IMG/VR virus record: IMGVR_UViG_3300031839_001226
Location: 1 to 57,489 of that record
Source: a virus
Strand: one strand, 5' to 3'
Length of the DNA: 57,489 bases
The position numbers and the translations under genes were made by a program. The notes under the pieces were generated by a model, which worked only from the letters and a program-made list of their open reading frames with translations, was not told the DNA's origin and made no database searches. Of the stretch, positions 1 to 6,879 are shown piece after piece; positions within the stretch are counted from its first letter, which is position 1; every line of letters begins with the position of its first letter.

Positions 1-253
1 GCACGAGGCGCAGGAAATTGCTTGGAAGCGGGAAGGCAGCGCTGTATTCAAAGTCTGGCGCCGTCGTGCTTGCGGCAAGCGTCGCGCGCTTGGTAGCACA
101 GTTCCATTGATGCTCCCGAAGGACTTCCTTCAGTACCGGCTCATAGTGCCCATTGGCAAGCCGAGCGGGGCGCGTGCCTTCCTCGATATCGTTGATGATA
201 TCGTCGCCAAGGATGGACAGAGCCGTGTTTGCCACATCTGTTCGTGAGACCAT
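1..253 (-). CDS. Tail tubular protein A, N-terminal part (runs off left edge)
   Basis: The first 84 residues match the T7 gp11 tail-tube family: an opening MVSRTDVANTALSILGDD, then RPARLANGHYEPVLKEVLRE and HQWNCATKRATLA. The family links the connector to the nozzle of short-tailed phages and is normally about 190-230 residues, so over half is missing beyond the edge. The ATG at 253 follows GGAG with 5 bases between. A leftward terminator lies just upstream, so this gene may start a separately controlled tail segment. Joining the left edge to the right edge gives a stop after about ten codons, so sequence is missing between them. Family assignment is confident. Confidence 0.85.
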   Translation of the reverse strand, partial: MVSRTDVANTALSILGDDIINDIEEGTRPARLANGHYEPVLKEVLREHQWNCATKRATLAASTTAPDFEYSAAFPLPSNFLRLV

Positions 254-269
254 AGGGACTCCGCCATAG

Positions 270-295
270 AAAAAGGCTGCCCCGGAGAGCAGCCC
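270..295 (-). terminator. Rho-independent terminator
   Basis: Read leftward, a 6-bp stem GGCTGC/GCAGCC with an 8-base loop is followed at once by TTTTT. It lies after the winged-helix gene and about 20 bases before the tail tube gene, so it would end the accessory cassette and make tail expression depend on readthrough or antitermination. Confidence 0.7.
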
Positions 296-382
296 TTCGT
301 GCCTTGTTTAGTGATGCTACGTCAGGTGAAGTGACGTGGAGCCATGCAGCGCAAAGTGCTGTTGCGCGTTGTGTCGCGATGA

Positions 383-874
383 TTATACCTTGAATGCTTC
401 CAGCGTCTTCGCGAGAGGCAACTGAGCGCCAGCCTTCGCGACTTGCTCTTCCAGAGACTTCACGCGGCCCGGCGACATGATTGAAGCAATTGCCCCAAAC
501 CCGCTGAGAGCCGCGTTGTGCTTTACCTTCAAGTCGTTTGGAAGCTTGTCGAATTCCTGTACGCACGTCAGACGCTTGACCGCGCGCTTTGCCTTACGGC
601 GGATGCCTTCGCGCGCATGCTCGGCGGTGTTCACCACTTCGATATCGTTCATGCGCTGGTAGCCGACACCACGCACATTGGCGAATGCTACCCCTTCACC
701 CTCCAGCCGATGAAGTGCTGACTGGAGGTTGGAACAGGCGCCTTCCACTTTCCTTCCGAGCAGTTCTGTCATCTGCTGAAACGAAACCACTTCACTCACC
801 GCCACCTTCTTGAGGCGATCGTACAGCATCCTGGTATCGATGCTCATTTCAAAGAGGGTCTTCTTGTCCGTCAT
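383..874 (-). CDS. Winged-helix-like protein of unknown role
   Basis: 163 residues from the ATG at 874, preceded by AAGGA at suitable spacing. An in-frame extension to 1015 has poor composition and was not used. Residues 15-70 read like a winged helix: helix MLYDRLKKVA, helix SFQQMTELLGRK, recognition-like helix SNLQSALHRLEGEG, then a short wing. The rest is basic and helical (AREGIRRKAKRAVKRL). It is the last gene of a leftward pair with the RAMP-like gene at 1061-1636, opposite an XRE regulator. Possibly a DNA-binding partner of that gene; function unknown. Confidence 0.6.
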   Translation of the reverse strand: MTDKKTLFEMSIDTRMLYDRLKKVAVSEVVSFQQMTELLGRKVEGACSNLQSALHRLEGEGVAFANVRGVGYQRMNDIEVVNTAEHAREGIRRKAKRAVKRLTCVQEFDKLPNDLKVKHNAALSGFGAIASIMSPGRVKSLEEQVAKAGAQLPLAKTLEAFKV

Positions 875-1060
875 CGGTGTTTGATCCTTGTCTTGACCTG
901 TCGCGTCTAGCCCGGCAATGCCCAGCCGAAAGCTGCGGTGCCTAGTAGGGCCGTGGGAAGCGACAAATGAAAATGATGGAACCTTGTCTTGCTTTGCCTC
1001 GCACGGTGTTGTCATGCCGTGTGGTGCGAAGCCGAGCCGGGTCGAGCCGAACTCGATATA

Positions 1061-1636
1061 CTACGCGGCCATCTGCTGCTCGGACCAGTTCACCCGGTCA
1101 ACAGCATAACGACCATAAAAGCCACCATTCTCAGGACGGAACCGCCCGATACCGATGAAATTTCCAGCCTCCTTCAAGTGAGCCTCAAACACGTCCGGCG
1201 TGATCGTTTCGTCCAGAATGTAGAACGTCACGTCGCCAGACCATTCACGGATGACGGGGAACTTGCGCTTCACGCGCTTGCCGCCGCCAGCCTTGCCGTC
1301 CGATGGGACAAAGAACACTTCGCCCGGAACGTTTTCCTTCTTGTCCGGCAGGATCAGCCCGTCAGTGACGAGGACGCCGGCCTTGAAGTGTTTCGTGTAA
1401 GTCGCCTTGCCTCGACCCTTGATCTGCATCGACAGGAACCGCGCGGCGGTCTCCAGCGATTTCTTGAACGCCATCGGCGGGATAAACACGTGCCCGTCGT
1501 CGGTTGTGCTCAGGCGTTCCGCCCAAGTCCTCATTTCGTAGTCGTCAGCCGCTTCCTTCTCGCGCTTCGGCGTGTCGTGATAGCGGGACTGCGAATACGG
1601 AGCTACGCTCCGGAGCGATGCAACTGCAATTCTCAT
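1061..1636 (-). CDS. Unknown protein resembling Cas7/RAMP folds in its C-terminal motif
   Basis: 191 residues from the ATG at 1636, with AAGGA about 9 bases upstream. The N-terminal half has a conserved-looking block with FIPPMAFKKSLETAARFLS. The C-terminus holds a glycine-rich block, GNFIGIGRFRPENGGFYGRY, of the kind seen in RNA-binding RAMP proteins of the Cas7 family. That likeness is by eye only. The gene lies divergent from an XRE-type regulator and upstream of a winged-helix gene, all inside the late head operon. It is not a recognised virion component. Confidence 0.55.
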   Translation of the reverse strand: MRIAVASLRSVAPYSQSRYHDTPKREKEAADDYEMRTWAERLSTTDDGHVFIPPMAFKKSLETAARFLSMQIKGRGKATYTKHFKAGVLVTDGLILPDKKENVPGEVFFVPSDGKAGGGKRVKRKFPVIREWSGDVTFYILDETITPDVFEAHLKEAGNFIGIGRFRPENGGFYGRYAVDRVNWSEQQMAA

Positions 1637-1762
1637 AAGCAACTGTCCTTCCGTTAGGAACCATGTCTTGCCAAGCTACGCGCGGACGTGAGTTGTCGTG
1701 CCCTTTCACGCGTTGTCGTGCTTCGATGGAAGCAGTTGCTTTATCTTCCTTTTTGTGCGAGT

Positions 1763-1848
1763 TTGCAAGAGGTTTCGATAGTTTTTTTATCATGGACGAT
1801 ATGGAAATCTACGGAACGTAGTGGAACACAACGGACAAGGACGGAAAG
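1763..1848 (+). promoter_or_regulatory. Promoter and possible operator of the XRE gene
   Basis: TTGCAA at 1763, then 17 bases, then TTTATC at 1786 forms a plausible sigma-70-type promoter reading right. CTACG-GAA-CGTAG at 1809-1821 is an inverted repeat in the leader, and AAGGA lies 7 bases before the ATG at 1849. The region 1637-1848 has no gene and is visibly more AT-rich than its surroundings, as expected for a divergent control region. Protein binding is inferred only. Confidence 0.45.
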
Positions 1849-2139
1849 ATGTCATTGGCGCTTGCCCCGACATACAAACCTGTGGAAATTGCGCCTGTGT
1901 TGACAGGTTCTCAGATTCGAGCGGCCCGCGCGCTCCTCAAATGGTCAGGCCAAGACCTGGCTGCCCGTTGTGGCGTCTCGTATCCCGCGATCCAGCGCGC
2001 TGAGAAGGCCGACGATATGCCGAACATGCAGGCGCGGAACCTTGCCGCAATCAAAGCCGCGCTAGAACGCGGCGGCGTACAATTTCTGGACGGCCCATAT
2101 TCCGGTGATGGCGGGCCAGGAGTCAGGCTTCGCGGCTAG
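1849..2139 (+). CDS. XRE-family helix-turn-helix regulator
   Basis: 96 residues. The HTH covers residues 21-60: LTGSQIRAARALLKWSGQDL followed by AARCGVSYPAIQRAEK. The tail ends GGPGVRLRG, the usual ending of a large alphaproteobacterial family of small XRE regulators. It is read against the head operon and overlaps the end of the next leftward gene by 17 bases. Its position opposite the 383-1636 pair suggests it controls that pair and itself. DNA-binding assignment is firm; targets are inferred. Confidence 0.85.
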   Translation: MSLALAPTYKPVEIAPVLTGSQIRAARALLKWSGQDLAARCGVSYPAIQRAEKADDMPNMQARNLAAIKAALERGGVQFLDGPYSGDGGPGVRLRG

Positions 2140-2311
2140 CCGCGCTGAACTCCTTACCGACAGCAATCAGTTTGTCCCGTGCCCGTTTAAGGTTCGCTAA
2201 TTCCTCTTCCATGTTCTCAATGTCGTCACATATGCGTGTGAGCTTCTTCTGCATGATGAGCCGGATACAGGACCGCCAGTCATCCACATTGAGAAAATCG
2301 AAGTCAGTCAT
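2123..2311 (-). CDS. Small coiled-coil protein, unknown
   Basis: 62 residues. After an N-terminal DFDFLNVDDWRSC the middle is a strong amphipathic helix (ICDDIENMEEELANLKRARD) likely to form a coiled coil. It starts 6 bases after the glycosyltransferase-like gene and belongs to the leftward head operon. No family recognised. Confidence 0.6.
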   Translation of the reverse strand: MTDFDFLNVDDWRSCIRLIMQKKLTRICDDIENMEEELANLKRARDKLIAVGKEFSAASREA

Positions 2312-2317
2312 GAGCCC

Positions 2318-2992
2318 TCACAGATATTCCGCATAGCATGCTTCCCATGCCTTGCGTCCGATGTGCTTGAACCGCAAAAGCGTGTCCGCGTAGCACTCGC
2401 CGCCGATCGCTCGCCAGCGCCGGCAGAACATGAAATCCTCGCCCCACAGGCTTGGCTCGCATCCTTCATCCGCGACGATCTCGGGAAGGAACAGCGCGCA
2501 GTTTTCCTTGTGGGCCAGACGGTCATCCACATAACGCAAATGCCGGTAGTGTTCGGTCATCTTCTCCGCACAGTTGCGGGAGATATGCAAGAAGCCACCG
2601 GGCAGCATGGCGACCTTCAAGAGCCCGTTATCGTCCGGCTCTTCGCCCTTGATGCGTTTCACGGGAAACCGTATGTCATCCTGCTTTAGAGGATAGACGC
2701 CGCCACAGACATCCTTGCCGTGGCTGACTAGGCGAAGGATCGCGTCATCCTCCCACCATATGTCGTCGTCAAGCATGACGAGATCGGTGCACTCGGAATG
2801 CAGGAAGTCGGCAACGAAGCTATCCCTTGCATGGGAGATCAGCGAGTTGCCGACCGTAAATCTGTACTCGCATTGCCAGCCGACGCGGCGTATTCCGTCC
2901 GCTGCCTGACGAAGGCAATGGAACGTTTCGATGTCAGCCTTTCCAGAGAAAGTCGGGCAGGCGATGTAGATGTTCCGCGCCGGCTGAGCCAC
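2318..2992 (-). CDS. Glycosyltransferase-like protein (GT-A fold)
   Basis: 224 residues. N-terminal strand ARNIYIACPTFSG, then NSLISHARDSFVADFL and the acidic block TDLVMLDDDIWW, which looks like the DxD metal and nucleotide-sugar site of GT-A enzymes. A later WGEDFMFCRRWRAIGG fits the acceptor-side ED motif. Such proteins occur in phages and may modify virion proteins or the host surface. It lies between the capsid module and tail tube A. Fold is fairly confident; donor and acceptor are unknown. Confidence 0.65.
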   Translation of the reverse strand: MAQPARNIYIACPTFSGKADIETFHCLRQAADGIRRVGWQCEYRFTVGNSLISHARDSFVADFLHSECTDLVMLDDDIWWEDDAILRLVSHGKDVCGGVYPLKQDDIRFPVKRIKGEEPDDNGLLKVAMLPGGFLHISRNCAEKMTEHYRHLRYVDDRLAHKENCALFLPEIVADEGCEPSLWGEDFMFCRRWRAIGGECYADTLLRFKHIGRKAWEACYAEYL

Positions 2993-2994
2993 TG

Positions 2995-3240
2995 TTACGC
3001 CGCCTGCGTAGCGTGCGGATGATCCGGATACTTCACCCGTTCGTCGTAGTGCGGGATATCGGTGTGCTGCTCATGCTCCAGCTTGCACAGGGCATAGGCG
3101 GTTTCCCACGCCTGATCCGGATTGTCGAACTCACCCCGCTCGGATACGGAACCAGCGCCCGCGCCCTCTTCGACATAGCGCGTGATGATGTAGCGATCCA
3201 CTTTGCGAACGCGGTATTCCAGTTTGGTGATGACACCCAT
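2995..3240 (-). CDS. Small conserved-looking phage protein, unknown
   Basis: 81 residues, soluble and charged, with a repeated-strand start (VITKLEYRVRKVDRYIITRY) and a C-terminal helix. It ends two bases before the glycosyltransferase-like gene, so the two are probably co-translated. No function can be assigned. Confidence 0.6.
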   Translation of the reverse strand: MGVITKLEYRVRKVDRYIITRYVEEGAGAGSVSERGEFDNPDQAWETAYALCKLEHEQHTDIPHYDERVKYPDHPHATQAA

Positions 3241-3351
3241 GGTAGTCTTCCTTTTGGCTTGAAAGCGACGGCCTCAACCGCCTATCCGCACCATGCGGAT
3301 TCCTTGCAGAAAGGGGCAGGCCCGAAGACCCGCCCCATCCCCCGTCCCCGA

Positions 3352-3858
3352 TCAATCGATCGCGTATTCAATCTCCGCAGTGATCGTGCCGGCGCCGGAC
3401 GAGAGGTGTACGGCTCCTTCGATCACCACCTTGACATCCAGAAGCCCGCCGGGATCGACGGTCTGGCCGTTGACGTATTCCCACAGGCGCTTGCCCCAGT
3501 TGGCCTTGTCAGCAATGAATTCCTTCGTGCCGGCCGTGGAAGCGACGATGCCCGTGTTCAGCGCGTCAGCGTCATCCGTCATGGATTGCTTCGTGCTGGT
3601 CTTGTAGATGCCGATGCCCAGCGCGGCAGTGGTCGCACCCAGCGCATCATGCGCCAGTTTCGAGCCGCCGAAGATGCGGGCATTGGACGGAAGACGCGCC
3701 ATGAGATAGGTGGAGGTCGCGGAGTCGGCAGCGCCGGTTTCCACAGTCTCAACCCACTTGCGCGTGCGGCCACCACCCTCACCGGGGTCGGCAAGGACGG
3801 CAGGCGTGGACGTGAGGCTCGACATGATGCGCGAGCCGTAGCTGGTAACGATAGCCAT
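3352..3858 (-). CDS. Probable head decoration or capsid-associated protein
   Basis: 168 residues, lying directly after the major capsid gene. It is rich in Ala, Gly, Ser and Thr with alternating strands, no membrane segment and an acidic C-terminal strand (GTITAEIEYAID). Placement and composition are typical of capsid stabilising or decoration proteins. No named family recognised; the role is inferred from position. Confidence 0.55.
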   Translation of the reverse strand: MAIVTSYGSRIMSSLTSTPAVLADPGEGGGRTRKWVETVETGAADSATSTYLMARLPSNARIFGGSKLAHDALGATTAALGIGIYKTSTKQSMTDDADALNTGIVASTAGTKEFIADKANWGKRLWEYVNGQTVDPGGLLDVKVVIEGAVHLSSGAGTITAEIEYAID

Positions 3859-3882
3859 TGTGGTTCTCCTTTCTGGCTAGGC

Positions 3883-4794
3883 TCAGATGTCAGTCGTCGG
3901 CGAGCCGCCCGGATCGCACTCGATGTATCCGACGCGCTTCTCTTCCATGCGGGTCGCCCCCACGGACATCTTCGCGTAGACCTGAGTTGCGTAGGACTTG
4001 TCGTCTCGCTCGGAGATGCGAGCCATCATGTCCGCGCCGAGAGCGAGAAGCATGCCCGACCTGGTGTAGAACGGCACCTTGTCGTCGCTGTTGCTGTCGA
4101 GGCCGATACGATTGCACGGAACGAGCGTGCAGCCGCCGACCATCGACACCTTGCCCGACACGAGCGGCAGGGCCGCGTTGTAGTCGCCGGACACGACACG
4201 CTCATCTTTGAGCAGAGACGAAATCTGGCGGGCGTTGACGACAACGAAGACTTCCTCGTCGGGGTCAACGTCGTTTGAACCGAGGAGCTTGCGCGCTTCG
4301 ATGAGCTTCGCCAGATTGAGTCCGGTATCGGCGGCGGAGACGCCAGGCCACACGGTCTGCACGTCAACGACCATGTTCGTGTCGAACGCGGTCTGGGTGG
4401 AGCCGCTTTCCCCGGTGTATGCGGTCGCATCGATGGCCGCGAGGATTTCGTCATCGATCGCACGACCGAGGGACATCATCGCAGCTTCGGTGTAGACCGA
4501 GGCCGGGTCGAGAAGCATGCGGATTTTGTCCTGGTCATCGATCAGGTCCGCCCACTCATAGTCGAACACCGACACGCGCCTGCGGGCGTGCGGGGTGTCC
4601 ATGCGAGGCGTGTCGCCATGCCGCGAGGTGCGGCGCTGTGCGGTGACGGCACCGATCTGGTCGAAGAATGCGTTCTTGCCAGTGATGGTCTCGGTGCGGA
4701 CAGTGCCGCGAAGCTTGCTGCCCTTCTGCTGTACGAGGTGGTAGACGTTTGCCTTGTACTGCTCGACAAACGCCGTCGTGATCTGGACAGACAT
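3883..4794 (-). CDS. Major capsid protein
   Basis: 303 residues. The start (ITTAFVEQYKANVYHLVQQK) and the block RHGDTPRMDTPHARRRVSVF are hallmarks of a phage capsid family found in short-tailed alphaproteobacterial phages. DYEWADLIDDQDKIRMLLDP and the helix GRAIDDEILAAI follow. It lies downstream of the scaffold gene, as in T7. GAAAGGATAAGGAC precedes the ATG, giving a strong ribosome site. The 136 bases upstream (4795-4930) hold no gene. Confidence 0.9.
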   Translation of the reverse strand: MSVQITTAFVEQYKANVYHLVQQKGSKLRGTVRTETITGKNAFFDQIGAVTAQRRTSRHGDTPRMDTPHARRRVSVFDYEWADLIDDQDKIRMLLDPASVYTEAAMMSLGRAIDDEILAAIDATAYTGESGSTQTAFDTNMVVDVQTVWPGVSAADTGLNLAKLIEARKLLGSNDVDPDEEVFVVVNARQISSLLKDERVVSGDYNAALPLVSGKVSMVGGCTLVPCNRIGLDSNSDDKVPFYTRSGMLLALGADMMARISERDDKSYATQVYAKMSVGATRMEEKRVGYIECDPGGSPTTDI

Positions 4795-4930
4795 GTCCTT
4801 ATCCTTTCAACGGTGAATTTTTGGGATGGTTTGTCGAACGTTGTCCGGCGAGCCGGGCGTTACATGCCCAACGTGGGCGGCGGCATGGCTACATGCTTTC
4901 GTGCGGGGCCTTGCGGCTTGTCCGCTAATG

Positions 4931-5119
4931 CTATTGCGTGACGACCTTCGGAGGACGGCCCCGGCGCTTTGGCTGGGGTTGTTCGTCACTCGGTTGGACA
5001 GTCACGAATTTAAGGAACGCTTTGGCGCGTTCGATGATGGCTTTTGCGTCCGGGTCTCTCACTCCATCAGGACGTGCGAGCTTGAGGCATTCGAGGCGGA
5101 TGGTGCTTTCATCCATCAT
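4931..5119 (-). CDS. Small protein with a C-terminal AT-hook-like motif
   Basis: 62 residues. The N-terminal helix STIRLECLKLARPDG is common in small phage proteins beside head genes. The C-terminus ends PKRRGRPPKVVTQ, containing the AT-hook core RGRP flanked by basic residues, which binds the minor groove of AT-rich DNA. It overlaps the upstream 96-residue gene by four bases. A DNA-binding role in the head is possible but unproven. Confidence 0.65.
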   Translation of the reverse strand: MMDESTIRLECLKLARPDGVRDPDAKAIIERAKAFLKFVTVQPSDEQPQPKRRGRPPKVVTQ

Positions 5120-5406
5120 GCAACCCTCCGCACTTTGGCGATGGCATGCAGTATCTTCCTCGGCCCACCCGCTTTGGACAAAAAACTACCCTTGCGTTCG
5201 GATACCTCGAAAACCGCGTCCTCCGTAGCTACACCATGGCGTTCTTCAAGCATCCGAAAAGCAGCATTCGCCGTCTGTATCAGGCTACCCAGAGGGCCCG
5301 ACCTTGCCTCCGCCTCATCAATCCTGCCGCAGGGAACATCAACGCCAGGAGGAAGGAAATCAGCCCACTGATAGGCTTCATCCTTTTCCGGTGCGCCGGC
5401 ATTCAT
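5116..5406 (-). CDS. Unknown small head-operon protein
   Basis: 96 residues, soluble, with a helix GSLIQTANAAFRMLEERHG and a basic tail (GPRKILHAIAKVRRVA). It is ATGA-overlapped with both the scaffold gene before it and the AT-hook gene after it, so all three are translationally coupled. No function recognised. Confidence 0.6.
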   Translation of the reverse strand: MNAGAPEKDEAYQWADFLPPGVDVPCGRIDEAEARSGPLGSLIQTANAAFRMLEERHGVATEDAVFEVSERKGSFLSKAGGPRKILHAIAKVRRVA

Positions 5407-6317
5407 CCGCCGAACCTCTGCTGATAGAGCCGCGTCATCTGTTCCGTCAGCCGCTTGTGATCGACATGGCTGGAATCGTGCAGTGCGGCATGATGCTCAC
5501 GGCGGAACGTAGCGATTGTCTCGTCCAGATTGGCGGGCGTGGGTTCCTGTTCCACCTTGTCGCCGACGAGCTGGCTTTCGCCCATGGTCTTCTCCGCAAT
5601 CGTGGCGAATGCCTTCACGAGCGCGGGATGATCGCCAAGCCCGGACTGGTCGAGGAACGCGGCGAATTCCGCACCTCCGTATTCCTTCACAGCCTTATTG
5701 GCGGCGGTCAGCTTCTGGTCGTATGCCCTGCCCCACTCTGACTTGAGTTGAGCGGCTGCGGCTTCCTGTGCAGCGGCGGATTCTTCCGCCTGCTTTGTCT
5801 GGGCCTGCGAGAGGTAGTCCAGTTGCCATTCGCGAAGAGCGCTGGCCTGTCGCTTGTTCAGGCCGAGTTCGTGCGCCTTGGTCGCGAACGTCTTGTCCAC
5901 CTCCTCGGAATATTCCATGCCCTCAGGGAGCTTTTCCGGCTTGGCGAATTCGTATCCCTTCGGATCATCAGGACGGCCGGCCGCTTTCCAGAAGCGATCC
6001 CATGCAGCCTGGTCGCCTTCCTTCGGGACTGGAACCTTGTCGCCGCCCATCATGCGCTCCAGATTGACGTAGGACTTCGATAGCCCTTCCCATGTCTGGA
6101 ACTTGGACAGTGACGGAGAGTTCTTCACGTCTTCCGGCTGCTTTTCCAGCCAGTCCTTGAACTCGAATTCCGTTACCGGAGGCGGAGTGGTTGCCTCGGG
6201 TGTCGGTGTCGTGGCTTGGGTTGTCGTCTCAGCAACGGGTGGCTGCTGTTCGGCCCCTGCGATTGGTGCAGTTGCCGCGTTGTCCGTCGTTTCGACGGGC
6301 GCGGATGCGTCGGTCAA
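5403..6317 (-). CDS. Capsid scaffolding protein
   Basis: 304 residues. A long Thr/Pro/Ala-rich disordered N-terminus (residues 1-50) leads into helices with RFWKAAGRPDDPKGYEF, a motif shared by T7-like assembly proteins. Alanine- and glutamine-rich coiled coil follows (QAEESAAAQEAAAAQLKSEW). A basic helical C-terminus (LTEQMTRLYQQRFGG) would contact the capsid protein. Order connector-scaffold-capsid matches T7 genes 8-9-10. Such proteins fill the procapsid and leave before DNA packaging. Confidence 0.85.
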   Translation of the reverse strand: MTDASAPVETTDNAATAPIAGAEQQPPVAETTTQATTPTPEATTPPPVTEFEFKDWLEKQPEDVKNSPSLSKFQTWEGLSKSYVNLERMMGGDKVPVPKEGDQAAWDRFWKAAGRPDDPKGYEFAKPEKLPEGMEYSEEVDKTFATKAHELGLNKRQASALREWQLDYLSQAQTKQAEESAAAQEAAAAQLKSEWGRAYDQKLTAANKAVKEYGGAEFAAFLDQSGLGDHPALVKAFATIAEKTMGESQLVGDKVEQEPTPANLDETIATFRREHHAALHDSSHVDHKRLTEQMTRLYQQRFGG

Positions 6318-6337
6318 GATTGTTTCCTTTCATGGAC

Positions 6338-6370
6338 TGTGGTAGTCTTCATCCCTTCATCAACAAGGGA
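6338..6370 (+). promoter_or_regulatory. TGTGGTAG promoter-like motif plus RBS hairpin
   Basis: TGTGGTAG at 6338 is followed six bases later by the hairpin TCCCTT-(CATCAAC)-AAGGGA at 6352-6370. The 3' arm is the ribosome site of the gene at 6377. The same arrangement occurs at 9181 and, more loosely, at 41665, each before an unrelated rightward accessory gene. A TTG lies 18 bases upstream of the motif. Probably a constitutive or lysogenic promoter with a ribosome-site hairpin. Confidence 0.5.
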
Positions 6371-6376
6371 TTTCCC

Positions 6377-6589
6377 GTGCGAAACTCATCGCGTCTGATC
6401 AATTGGATTGCGCATGTGCGCTACGCTGGCAAGGAACCCGTATGGTACGGGAACCTCACGGTCGATGCCGATCTAGGGCTTGAACAGGTCCGCTCATTGA
6501 TGGTCGCTGATATAGAGGCTCACCTTGCCGATGGCTTTGAGATCATCGACCTCAAGCGCGGCCAGGTATGGCTCTCCTTTGACGACTAG
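6377..6589 (+). CDS. Small accessory (moron) protein, unknown
   Basis: 70 residues from a GTG at 6377, six bases after AAGGGA. Sequence is soluble with an amphipathic middle (GLEQVRSLMVADIEAHLADG) and the ending GQVWLSFDD. It is read against the head operon, lies between scaffold and the 97-residue gene, and overlaps the latter by four bases. Its own promoter-like motif and hairpin suggest expression separate from the lytic operon. Confidence 0.6.
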   Translation: MRNSSRLINWIAHVRYAGKEPVWYGNLTVDADLGLEQVRSLMVADIEAHLADGFEIIDLKRGQVWLSFDD

Positions 6590-6879
6590 ATATCCGCGCC
6601 TTCCGCCTGTGACGCGACCTGTCTCATGACTTGCGTCTTGAACCTGTGTTCGGGATTGACCGTGAGCGCCACGATCTCATTTCCTACGGATCGCTGACCT
6701 TCGTTGAACAAGGTGATGTTCATGTTCCCGTCAGGCGGCATGGAGTCGCGGAACACATGGCAAAAATCGAGGATGTACCCGAATAGCCGTTCGCCTTCTT
6801 CCGTGCCGGCTACGATCTTGGCGTCAATGGCAGCTTGCCGACGACGCTCTTCCCACTTTGCCTGTTCAGCCTTCGTCAT
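6586..6879 (-). CDS. Bbp19-like phage protein
   Basis: 97 residues, ATGA-coupled to the connector gene. The segment ITLFNEGQRSVGNEIVAL resembles the Bbp19 domain, a small phage domain found next to connector and scaffold genes in short-tailed phages. The N-terminus is a charged helix. Role in the virion is not known; the assignment rests on one motif and position. Confidence 0.6.
   Translation of the reverse strand: MTKAEQAKWEERRRQAAIDAKIVAGTEEGERLFGYILDFCHVFRDSMPPDGNMNITLFNEGQRSVGNEIVALTVNPEHRFKTQVMRQVASQAEGADI

Noticed and set aside
875-1015. In-frame N-terminal extension of the winged-helix gene
   Set aside because: Low-complexity sequence and no ribosome site, while the ATG at 874 has AAGGA at good spacing.
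3013-4278. 421-residue rightward reading frame
   Set aside because: Lies antisense to the capsid and neighbouring genes; sequence is low-complexity Arg/Ala-rich, as expected from GC-rich codon use.
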